Source of the DNA: Centroberyx gerrardi | Lineage: Eukaryota > Chordata > Actinopteri > Beryciformes > Berycidae | Assembly: GCF_048128805.1 (NCBI RefSeq) | Contig: NC_136010.1 | Span: 15,231,980-15,295,979 of the forward strand | Length of the DNA: 64,000 bases | Direction of reading: 5' to 3' | Translations under genes and position numbers: made by a program | Shown here: in pieces, positions 53,770 through 64,000 of the stretch | Layout: each line of letters begins with the position of its first letter | Position numbering within the stretch: the stretch's first letter is position 1 | The notes under the pieces: model-generated | Told to the model about the DNA's origin: nothing | Seen by the model: the letters and a program-made list of their open reading frames with translations, nothing else | The model's database searches: none

Positions 53770-56700
53770 GGTTCGTAAATTGTTTTGTTTTATTCCGTGT
53801 TTGCCATTCTTGGGTTTAGCAGTCGCTGGGGATTTAATTGGTAGTCCAATTTGGCCAGAGTAGTTTTGACAGAGGTATTTTCGTATGTTGCACAGGCATG
53901 AAAGTAGTAAGGAAATACTCAGACAAGAACTAGTGTCTACATCGATTGCACCAAAGCCAGTTGTATTCTCCCTCAGGTAAAGGGGGTTATTCCTCAGCTC
54001 CTTCCAGATGACCGGATGTTGGAACGGAACAAAAGGGGCAAGACGCCTGAAGGAAGAGTCTTGACCCGTATCGTAAATGGAGGGAACCCAGAGAGCTTTG
54101 TGTTGACACGGTTTTCCCTCAAAGATGTGAATAAGGGTACAGTTATAATGAAACATGCCTACCTATTACAGTGTGTGAGACCAATATACTGTATGTTCTT
54201 GCTCTCAAAGTACATTCTGAATCTACTACAAAGCATGTATAGAAGATGTGTGTATCTCTATATCTCCTTGGAGATGTGTGGAGGGCTGCTCATCAGTCTC
54301 TATCCAGGACCTGGTTTAAAGGCATGGGGTCCGTTTGGGACAACACATAAAAGCATGTCTAATCCTCAGCCAGTTCGCTCATACTTGATTCTTATCAGAT
54401 TTTGTCAAATGTTATTGCCTAGAAATGGCCAGCTCAGATTGTATATTGTTTTGCTATGTTAACAGCCAGCTTCCTAGGGAGAAAGTTTCCATTGCATTCT
54501 GGCAGGCAAGCTGTGCCCCACAGCCCTTAGCCTGTGCCATCTGTTCATGTAAAACTGACATTGCCAGATATGCAAAAACATAACATTTATTTAGCCTGTC
54601 AGCTTGTGGCCGTTTGTATGTGGAACCGACTTACCAAAGATGGTTGGAAAAATAGGCACAGTGTTGGACCTGAATCTTTCCTGTTTGAAAATTCTGCATC
54701 TGCTTCTTGACCGGTTTGGAAGACACACCTGAGAGGACTGGAAGTCCTCCAGACAGGGAGGAGAACATGAAAACAGCAGGACAGGCAGAGACTGCAATGT
54801 TTCAGAGATGGTGACTGTCAGGAAAAGGACAGAATCCTGTTTTCCCTGTCACTGGTCAGAAAATGAGCATGTCAGCACGGTTGATATTTGGAAAGGGACA
54901 CCTGAATCCCAAGCTCTTCACCTTGGCTTTTCCTCAGGCAGATTCCCTGAGGAAAGGAAGCCGGTCTGCAGGAGGAAAGAGGAGGATGTTCACTTTTTCT
55001 CTCAGATGTCGGCTCGGCATCATCAGAGGGAGGACCAAAGGTAAAGCCTATATGAAAAAAATAATATAATGTTTTGGGAAATGTTTAAGTGGCTTTATAT
55101 TCTTTTGATTTGTCTATTTATAATATTGTAAAACAAGATACATGTGAGATTTGGGAGGCAATTTTGGTTTATTGCCAATTTAGTCAGATAATAAATATAT
55201 ACATGGTTATATGCAGGGTTGAGCATAACCATTTGACTACACAGAATTATACAACTATTCATAATCATTACTATTTTGATGGAAGATGATGGATAATTTG
55301 GGTGTTCGAGGATTTTGCTTACCTACATATATGACCCTAAAATAAAAATGGAAGTAACAGACATGACAAAGACCTGAGAAGTGTGTCCAAGGTGAGACAG
55401 CTGAAGCTGACAGTCTTTGGCTTGGCTTTAAGTTGATGTGTAAATCCCTAAATAGTCAACTGATTATATAGCCATGTGTGCTGTTTGATCTAAATAAAGA
55501 TCAGAGAACAAACATGTCTGGGTTGATGTCTCAAGCAGGCCTGTTAGTTAAATGGAGCATTTGCTCGACTAAATCTGGACTTTTGACCTACCTTGAAGGT
55601 GAACACTGAAATATGAGTATGTGTGACTCATGTCCCTTCCTCTGGCTTTTCTTTGTCATTCACTGATCTGTGCTGGCTGACAACAGTTTGAGTCATTTCA
55701 GCTTTTGAGACGTTTGCTTGCAACTGGAGGGGATCGCCATAAGATGGCACTGTGGTCAGTTTGATCCAGGCCTTCATGCCTAGAATGCTCTTGCAGTCAG
55801 TAAAAGAGGAAAATGTAGGCTACTTTTGAAAGGACGTTTGATTAGCTACGATTATGTCAATGAAAAATGGAAAAATTGCCAGCATTTGCAAAAAATGACT
55901 TGCTGAAACATTATTGTAACGATTGAAACAAGACACAGCTCATTCTGTCATGACTTTCTGTGTTTTTGAGCCTTTTCAAACTCCCTGTCTTAGTGTCTTT
56001 CTTTCCTTTTTGAGTTGAGCATCTCCAGCCTTTAGTTCTATGCTAATGTCAGCACAAAAAATGATTCATCTTGATCTAATCAGTGCATAATCACTTATTC
56101 TACACTGATAATGTTGATTTCTGGTCTAGAAGAAGTGCAAAAGAGTCCATTTTTATTATTACCCTACGCTGGCTGCCCTGTTCCCATGGGTTTTTATCAG
56201 TCCAACACACTGCTCTGTCTCCCGATTCTCTTTATTCTGTTGGAAATTAATTAGTCTCGCTCTGAAACACTATGCTCGCTCACATTGTAAATGGGGTATT
56301 AAGGACAAAAGTCTCAGAGGAAATTATCTACGCCAAAGAGTATTGTGTCCACTGGAAGAGCTGACTAATTAGGCTCCGTGCAACAGTGGGTAGAAACACG
56401 GAAATGTTTGTTTGTAATCACTTTACAAATCTTGGAAATATTCAGTCTCACAATAGCGGATGTTATTTCACATGGAGAATTTCTAATGCAACTGTGTGTC
56501 GGTGTATCTAAATGAGCGGTGGTGCTGCGATGTACTGTTTGACTTGTGCCTCTGTTGGACCTTGTGCTTTTGTGCTGCCTTTACTTGTTATTTCCCTTCC
56601 TCCAGGTCTCAGAGATGATAACAATTTGTCCATGGTGACCAAAACAAATGAGGTGGAAGGTTTAGAGGGGCTGGGGATGAGGCTGGGAGGGTGTTGGTTA

Positions 56701-57200
56701 GTGGTGGGGGGGCAGGAAGTGGGAGGCGTAGAGGCTTGTGTGCATGACAAATGGTCAGACAGGTGTGGCTATGGGTCAGTCAACAGGCGAGTTAGACCCT
56801 CTGTGTTTGGGTGGACTGAAGCCAGCGAGTCTGGGACTAGCAGAGGCCCTTTCACCCTCCCGAGGGGGAAAAATGAGACGGTGGGTTTCACAGCCCTTGG
56901 GAGGAGTAAAACAATATGCATTTCATTTCCAGTCAAGCTGGGACTGAATCCACACACTGTTTTTTCTTCCATTTTTTATCTCCTTTTTTTTCCTTTTTTC
57001 TTCTGTTTCCACATTTTTGCATGATCAGAATCTGATGAAAAGTAGAATCCATCATCACAACTCTGCACTCGACAACTGTGTGGTATTTTTTTATCTGTGA
57101 CACTATAATTTGTAGAGATGCTCTTGAATAGGCAGTTGTCATGCTCTGGAATGGTAGGGGCAATTTTGCATGTGAGCTTGCCATTGTGTGTTTGTGTGTG
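53770..57200. other. Intergenic region between rpl32 and grip2
   Basis: No exon was identified. Reading frames such as 54016-54462 and 56512-57024 lack recognisable domains, splice partners or codon bias and are treated as chance. The region could contain an upstream alternative first exon of grip2, but none was recognised. Confidence 0.5.
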
Positions 57201-57205
57201 TGAGT

Positions 57206-57208
<3 letters not shown>

Positions 57209-57242
<34 letters not shown>

Positions 57243-57499
57243 AGATAATAGCGTGTAGATAAAAGCTGGGTAAAATTGGGGCTGTCTACATGTGAGAAAT
57301 ACGTGACTGCTTGTATCCTGGCACTCTGCAAGGGCTGAGTATGACAATGAATGCGGGGGTGGTGTTAATTGTGTGGAGAGTTTAGTGTGCAGTTGTGCTG
57401 TAGGTGTCTAATGTCAGAGTGTGTGTGCGTGTGCGTGTGTGTGTGGTTGTGCACATGAAGGGTGTTTGACTGAGTGGTAAGTGAGGAAAGAGTGTCTGT

Positions 57500-57532
<33 letters not shown>

Positions 57533-57644
57533 CGGGGGGAGGGAGTGACTTTGTCGTGTGTGCAGGGTGTGTGTCTGCCTCACTGCACCCCTCTGGCAGA
57601 GGGAGAGAGAGAGAGAGAGGGAGAGAGAAAGAGAGAGAGAGAGA
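57209..57644. repeat. Cluster of (GA)n and (GT)n microsatellites upstream of grip2
   Basis: (GA)n at ~57209-57237, GT-rich sequence 57415-57445, (GT)n at ~57497-57532 and (GA)n at ~57603-57644. The cluster lies 0.6-1.0 kb upstream of the grip2 ATG, probably in its promoter or 5' UTR. Confidence 0.85.
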
Positions 57645-58208
57645 ATTTGCTCAAACACACTCACTCTGTGTGCGAGAGAGAGGGGGTCTGTGTGTGAGCT
57701 CATGTGAGTGTGTGAACGGGGGGGATGATTAATCCTCTTGAAAAGATCGAGCGACTAGTAAGAAAACCTCAAAAACGGAACCACAGCAAGATGGCAAGAA
57801 AAGGACATTTATCATTGCTTCCCCTGTCTTGGATCTTATAGAGAGAGCACATCAACAAAAAAGAGAGCTTGGTAGTTTGATATTTGGCATCTTTCTTTGA
57901 TATGTGACATCTTTCTTTGTCACTAAGTTTAAACTGAGGGAAACATAGAGACCCTCTGTGGATCAGAATTTGTCCTCTAGACCCGAGGACTTCACTGGCT
58001 TCTACAAACAGTGGAGGTCAAGAGAATGCCGGAGTTAGGGCAGAGGAATGAAGAAACGAAGATGGTGTTCCTGCTTTATCTAAGTGGGTGAGACTTGGTC
58101 TCTAGGGGAAACCTACTTTTTTCTCAGGTGGAACCTCAGCTCACCACCCAGAACAGAAGATCAGCAAGGTTACTTCCCCAAGGTGGATGCACTGACTAGA
58201 CTTCAGCC

Positions 58209-61200
58209 ATGCTGTGTGGTCTGAGGAGAGATACCAAGAACAGCATTGGTAAGAGCAAAACTCTTTCATCTTCACCGCACAGTGCCAAGAGGTTCGTCAT
58301 GTGTGTAGTAGTAGTAGTAGTAGTGGATGAATGGAGGCAGGAGGTGGTCAGTGGCTTTAAATAACACCTGGAACAGCATTGACTAACATGTCAAGACCTG
58401 CTTATGTTAAATGTGCAGTTCATGTGAAGGGCAGCCACTGCAACTGGAAGTTATTACCTTCACCTCTCATGTCCATTCCATTTGTAATTTGTAATTCTAG
58501 AATGCAGATTTGTTGATTAATTCTCATTAATTTCGATTTTGGAGAATGTACATGTGTAATGCATTGCACAGTGGAAGCATTACAATGCACACATTACAGC
58601 AGTGACAGAGCACAAGAGATTGAAATTTCATTGGACTTGAGTACCAGCTCCACATACCATCCTGCCATTTGTAAATGGGGCAGATATAGCAATGTAAACT
58701 GGGTCTGGTGGAGCCCAGTTTATAAATAAAGTTTTACATCTGAAAATAGCATTGTGATTTCATTGCCATTGTCAGTGCTGTCCCCATATTTAACCTACAT
58801 TCTGATTGGTTGTGAGAGGAATGGCATGCAGTGCCCTGAATTAAATTAGGAGTTAATTGACTCACCAGATATTTATGCGGGTGCTTCGAATTTTATTTTA
58901 GTCAGTGCAACGCTTCAAGGTCCTCTAGATGCAGCACTTTTGGTGTAGTTGTACAAACTTCATCCTTGAGCCAGTTGCAAACTTCCTCTTCAAAGACAAC
59001 ACACAAGACTCTGTTTTTCCATAGTTGTTTTACTATTGGGGCTGTTTATTATTTATCAGATCAATCGTGATCCTAACTCTGCCCGTTAGGGTCACTGATG
59101 GTTATTTTAAGCCGGAGGCGGATGGCTGGGGGACGGCTTGGTACAGTAGTGTTCAGTCACGTGCAGCGCGTTGGGTCTGCGTAACCCAGAGCTAATGTTG
59201 CCTTTTGACTGCAATGACAGCTGCTGGACTGTCAGAGCCCTCAGGAAGCTGTGTGATTACGATGCTTTTGCCCATCCTAATGTGTCTTTGATGTGTCACC
59301 CACAGTGTGTGTGTGTGTGTTTGTGTTTGTGCCTCAAAGCTGTTGAACAGGATATTTGTGCAAGGATGTGCGTAAAAGGTTGTGAATTACCATAGCATGC
59401 ATATGCATAATCTGTACATCCTTGCATTTCAAAAGATGCAAGTTCAATTACTCCTGATTATATTATCTTTACAGAGTTTCTGTGGTCTAGGTCTGAATCA
59501 TCCAGCTGTGTGCAAAGAAAGGCTGATTTTTCTTTTGTATTCCATGTATCTAGGGCCTGCCTAAACGTTTCAGATCAGAGAAAGTCTGACAAAGGATCCA
59601 TGCCTGTCAGTTGTCTAAAGGCTTTGTCTTCAGTTGGACAGATGTGGAAACCTGATGTGGACTGAGACAAGGCGATGGGTTTGATGCGCTCCGAGCACTC
59701 ACTTCCCCCAGTTCAGTCCTCTCATATCAGCACAGATAATCATGCCAAATAAACCTTTAGGCTTTCATAAACATCTAGGGGTATCATCTCTTAAATGAAC
59801 TGAACTCTAGAGCAAATGCAAGTAGATCCTGCTTTGGTTTACTTTTATTGCCTATTGGCTAAGGGGGTTATAAATGTTTATTATATTATTTTGTCCCAAC
59901 ACCTATTGTACGCTCAGTCGTCCCGGTGGGGGATCCCTCTATGAATGGGCCCACCCAAGGTTTCTTCCATTTTTTTTCCTAATAAGGTTTTCTTGGGAGT
60001 TTTTCCTTGTCTTCAATGAGGGTCTAAGGTTGGTGGTGCCTCTTAGGTTAGGTTAGGTTAGGTTAGGTTAGGTTAGGTTAGGTTAGGTTAGGTTAGGCCA
60101 GCATACTATTTTGTGTCTTGTGCTTTGTTTTGTTTGTACACTGTATTCCATCATTTTGTTTTGTAATTGCTTGTTGATTAGTTAGATCTAGGTAGGTTTG
60201 TTCTTTGTTAAGTCCTTTGAGACATGCTTTTGTGATGAAGGGCTATAAATAAACCTGACTTGACTTGACTTGAGTCATTACAGAACCCTGACCAGCAAAG
60301 ACCTCAGATTTTGATGACTTTGGTTTGATTTCTATAGCATAAGGCAGTGGCATTCCCTCTTCCCTCTCAAAGAGAGGACTTGGCACAGCTCTTCTTTAAG
60401 TTTGTAATATGATGTTCAATCACTGTGCTGGCCAGCTGAAAAGGTAATCCCCAGTGGACAGGATTAGAGAAGTGCCAAGTCAGATTCCTCATCACTATGA
60501 CTGCTGACATGTGTGTGTAGCTGTATTCAGGTTCAGGTGGCCAGGCAATGGCTCTGCTAATCTAGGGCCAGCCCATTGCTGTGTCAGAAATGGCTCCCAC
60601 TGTGGGGAAAAACATTTTCCCTGCAGAGCAGATTGAACATTTCCTGGGTTTCTGAAGCAGCTGCTGTAAATGACATGAAAATGATGATTTTCTCTCCATG
60701 CCCGAACAGTCCATTAACCGCATGCTGTTCCTTCAGGAACATTCCCATGCTTTAGTAGTCGCATACATCAAGCTTGCCACAAATGTAGTCTTGTGTTAAA
60801 TTAATGGTTTTCCAGGGTCTTTGCCTCAGACGGAGAGGAGCTATTTTAAACTCTTGACCCTCTTACAGGGTTGTCTTGGAAACGAAGCGAAGTGACCTTC
60901 CTGGTTCCTGAGTTCAGGCTGATTGTTCTGTTTCAGTTAGCTAATGCCTGACGGATCTGGCTGTTGGTTTATTGCTGTTTCCCTCCAGAACCCCCACATT
61001 ACCAAGGGTGCAGTTCAAAGCATTAAAGTGGTGGCAGCTGTCATCATGTCTAATGGGAATGTGATGGTTGTGTTCATTTAGCCCTCTGCTGCAGAGATTC
61101 CTACCATATCGTCAGAGTGCTTCCTAACAACGCCTCAATCAGCCTCTGTATTTCCCTGCTGTCTCCTCAGATGAAGGCCCGTATTCAAAAGGAGGCAAGG

Positions 61201-64000
61201 ATTCTGGGGCAACTGACCAATCACATTCCTCCCAGAGGCGCAGCCTTTCAGGTACAATACAATCAAACCCTGCTTTACCTCTTTTTGTTTTCTATCTGTT
61301 GTCTGATTCATGCTACTGGGCCCAATCCACCTGTGTCCTTATAAAGCAGAAGAATAGTCATGATGACTTTGACTGAGACAATGATTGCATTTGCGTGTGC
61401 AGGCAGACCCATGTGTCTTCTGTGTTTTGTTTGATGTTGCGCTGTTTTGAATATCTCATAAATGCTTAGATAAGATGAAAAACTGCTTGTGTGGCATACC
61501 TGTCAATGGTACTAAACCACACTGGTCTGCCTTGGTGGACTTCACTTAGCATGATTTAACAGCACAGCACAATGTGGGCCCCTCCACGAGACAGAATGAG
61601 ACCAAGTTCAGTCCACGTCCGAAGGCACCATAGCCAGCTATCCATCAGAGTTAAGGTCAAACTCATTCTGAACTTCATTCACTTCTAGAATACAATTGAA
61701 TTTCAATTTATGAACTGATGATTCTGCCATATTTTCTCAGCGAGTCTCTTTTTCAATTTATGCATTGGATTTCATTCCATTATCAGAATTTAGTGTGATA
61801 TTATGGAACTGACCCCATCCTCTCACTTCTGAATCCATCAAAAAGATCCGCTGAGTGTTAGAGATTTACAGGAATGAGGAAAAGAGAGGAAAGTGAGAAA
61901 ACTAAAAAATATGTGTGTGTGTGTGTGAGAGAGGGATTTTGAGTGAGCGAGTGAAGAAAGAAAGAAAGAAAGAAATGGAAAATCAAGACAAAAAAAGATG
62001 GTGAAAAGAGTGTTTTGTTGCCTCTCAGAGAGGCTGAATCTGTCCGGCAGATGCTAATGCTGACTGTGGATCTGTGCCTATGTATATATGTGTCAGCAGA
62101 GGAGTACCGAGGAGTGACCACTGTGGACCTGATGAAGAGGGAAGGCAGCAGCCTTGGCCTCACCATCTCCGGAGGGTCCGATAAGGACGGCAAGCCCAGG
62201 GTGTCAAACCTACGGCCAGGTGGGCTAGCTGCCAGGTGAGATCTCTGCTCGCTGATGCAGTTAAAACCTGGCAACCACACCGAGCTGTCCGGACGCGTTA
62301 TTCTGCTCTCACACATGCACAAGTGTTGTCTAGCTACACCAGCTCACCCTAACCTCAGGATCATAGGCGTTGCATTAGATCAGCTTCTTACTGGGTGATA
62401 CTGACCCTGGGACGAATATCCCAACAGGGCATATCTGTGAGAAAGTCCCCTAAGAAATAGAATAGAATAGAATGAATAAGGAATCTGTCCGGCAATTGAA
62501 AGTTAGATACGCTGCTTTATAGGCTGGAGATAACATTTCGAAAGACTACCAGTTCTTCTCATTTGCTGCCTAATTCAGTGTGTAGTGGTAATTATTTAAT
62601 ATAACTCTTTTCTGTGAGCTTGTTTCATCAGAGATTGTTTAATTAAGATTCAATTAATCTCATTTTCCCCAACGTCAACCACATGAAAAGAAAATGTAGT
62701 GGAACGCTCACGCTTCATGATGACTAAGCAGCATGTGACCGCGGCCCCTCTCTCAACACACACACACACACACGCACAGGCACACACACACACACACATG
62801 CACACACACACATGCAAAATCTGTTAGAATGACACCACCCCTCTGAAATGCCTTGGCAAAATATCCCATTGCTTGTCAAGACAGTCACTGTGCTAATTCT
62901 ACCAAGCAGCTTGTCTTCCCGCGACTGAATTCATCCTCCTACAGTTAGCTAATTGACTGGGTGGAAAGACACACAGGCAGACAGAGGGACAGACAGTGAG
63001 ATTGTGGGATGAGACCGGACCGGATGACAGACCGGGTGGCTTTGCTGGTGACGATGTCTCTCTGTCCCCTGTCAGTGCTCTGATTGGCAGTAGCCCAAAG
63101 GTGAGAGGGCCAGCAGGGCAGCACATCTATTTAATTAGCTTCCCAATGAACAGCATGTTGACTCAGAATGTCACATGTGGGACACCATGTACATTCATCT
63201 GTCTCAGCGTCTGCAGAGGAGAGGATTTCAGCAGTCCCACTCCAGCACGCTCACCCTTCTGCACAGATTTCACAAACGGAGTGTTTCAATCTAGCTAAGC
63301 TAACTTATTAGAGGAATATATAGAAATTAACAATACAACAGACCTCAAACATTGAGGTTGCACTGCAGTGATGTCACCTAAAGCAATAGGTTATTATTTG
63401 TATAAATGTAGGCTATAACACAATGCTCATTCTGCTAGTGCAATAGTTACACAGGCACTGACCTTATTCACACGGCGGACATTTTGGACGCCCAGGGTGG
63501 GAAACTACCTGGAAGACTGGCATATGAAGTGAGGACTTGTAGACCTACCAATGATGAAATTAGCTAGCAATTTAATGAACAGCAACTACAACGACTGCTT
63601 GAATTTAGCAGGGAAGTTAGCTAGCTTACTTATCTGGAGTCTATCCCTCCACATTCTTGAGATCCATTCATATGTTTTTCAGTGAGGAATCTGTGAAATG
63701 ATAAATGTTTGTATGATGTGCATCTGTACACAACAAGGACATAGCTGGGCTGCTCTTCCGGGAAGATCTTCCCATCCCAAATGTGCAAAATGGCCGCTGT
63801 GTGAAAAATGTTATGGCAATCTTGATCTTTTTCTGTTTCACACAGTGGAGACATGAAAGCACCCCAAAAACAGGCCTGGGTTCATTTCAAATGGACTGGT
63901 TGCATCTCATTTTGATGGTCTTTAATGTCCGTCGTTCTCCACAGGAGTGACCAGCTGAATGTGGGAGACTACATCAAGTCAGTGAATGGCATCAACCTGT
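58209..64000 (+). CDS. grip2: GRIP2-like (glutamate receptor-interacting protein), 5' part
   Basis: Synaptic multi-PDZ scaffold; family members bind AMPA-receptor GluA2/3 C-termini and ephrin receptors. Exons: 58209-58248 (ATG 58209-58211), 61171-61251, 62100-62235, 63945-64000 and beyond; 313 nt, ~104 codons, of a ~1000-residue family. The protein starts [13 protein letters not shown], continues [13 protein letters not shown] (compare DESPYTKS in GRIP1), then enters PDZ1. All joins are phase-consistent. GRIP2 rather than GRIP1 is chosen from MLCGLRR and [13 protein letters not shown], recalled from family knowledge, and from the neighbouring rpl32/ssuh2 (all on human 3p). The other PDZ domains lie beyond the right edge. 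Introns 1 (58249-61170), 2 (61252-62099) and 3 (62236-63944) hold repeats only. Confidence 0.88.
58305..58324. repeat. (GTA)n trinucleotide
   Basis: About six copies of gta/tag just inside grip2 intron 1. Confidence 0.8.
59880..60273 (+). mobile_element. LINE 3' end containing a (TTAGG)11 array
   Basis: The sequence ggatccctctatgaatgggc, cccacccaaggtttcttcca, aataaggttttcttgggagt, ttttccttgtcttcaatgag and the ending aagtcctttgagacatgc ... ggctataaataaacctgact with a (TTGAC)n tail is the 3' UTR of a common fish non-LTR retrotransposon. Inside it, 60043-60097 is exactly eleven TTAGG units. The element is 5'-truncated and lies in grip2 intron 1. Confidence 0.65.
62100..64000 (+). other. grip2: grip2 exons 3-4: PDZ1 domain
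   Basis: Exon 3 encodes [20 protein letters not shown] and then [30 protein letters not shown] is the carboxylate-binding loop and strand B. Exon 4 continues [18 protein letters not shown] before the window ends. The GD..LxVNG-type motif of PDZ domains is present (GDYIKSVNG). Confidence 0.9.
62757..62812. repeat. (CA)n microsatellite
   Basis: Interrupted CA repeat with cgcacag and atg interruptions, in grip2 intron 3. Confidence 0.9.

Noticed and set aside
54016..54462. 148-codon plus-strand open frame after rpl32
   Set aside because: No domain, no conserved segment, poor start context; consistent with chance in AT-rich intergenic DNA.
56512..57024. 170-codon plus-strand open frame before grip2
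   Set aside because: Low-complexity G/T-rich translation, no splice partner with grip2 found, no recognised family.
56933..57703. Frames encoding SLSLSL or HTHTHT runs
   Set aside because: Translations of (GA)n and (GT)n microsatellites.
60043..60097. Interstitial telomere or arthropod contamination
   Set aside because: The array is inside a fish-type LINE 3' tail and flanked by continuous grip2 intron; the unit is TTAGG, not the vertebrate TTAGGG.

Overview
The window is vertebrate genomic DNA and almost certainly from a teleost fish. It holds five spliced protein-coding genes with GT/AG introns and codon-exact exon joins, dense CA/GA microsatellites, and fish-type SINE, LINE and DNA-transposon debris. 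The protein products match named vertebrate families: DOCK3, DCAF1 (VprBP), SSUH2, ribosomal protein L32 and GRIP2. I cannot name the species. I rebuilt exon structures by reading splice sites and reading frame on both strands. The three genes with both ends inside the window (dcaf1, ssuh2, rpl32) each close in frame from ATG to stop.

Layout. (1) 132-23408, minus strand: dock3, exons 1-16, the first ~513 codons, running off the left edge. It encodes a Rac GEF N-terminus (SH3, helical region, start of the DHR-1/C2 domain). Its long introns carry two SINE fragments, a LINE tail, and a decayed Harbinger element with a second transposon nested inside it. (2) 23.4-24.3 kb: dock3 5' region with a long (CT)n tract; 24.3-27.4 kb is intergenic with no gene seen. 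(3) 27.4-42.9 kb, minus strand: dcaf1, 24 coding exons, 1559 aa, a substrate receptor of CUL4-DDB1 ubiquitin ligases, with a ~2 kb 3' UTR region that has received a 428-bp transposon with an intact 8-bp target duplication. (4) 43.3-48.5 kb, minus strand: ssuh2, a DnaJ-type CxxCxGxG zinc-finger protein with two alternative first coding exon sets. (5) 49.07-53.76 kb, plus strand: rpl32, complete, 135 aa, divergent from ssuh2 across a ~0.5 kb shared promoter interval. (6) 58.2-64.0 kb, plus strand: first four coding exons of a GRIP2-like synaptic scaffold, running off the right edge inside PDZ1.

The genes are not an operon or pathway; they are a conserved neighbourhood (in human all five loci lie on the short arm of chromosome 3). 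No prokaryotic-style system, CRISPR array or novel gene cassette is present. The most interesting material is in the structure around known genes: the alternative N-termini of ssuh2, a 181-nt dcaf1 intron whose two splice sites abut a CA repeat and a C16 run, a NAGNAG acceptor in grip2, a clean hAT-type insertion in the dcaf1 3' UTR, a large palindrome inside ssuh2, and an 11-copy TTAGG array inside a LINE 3' tail.
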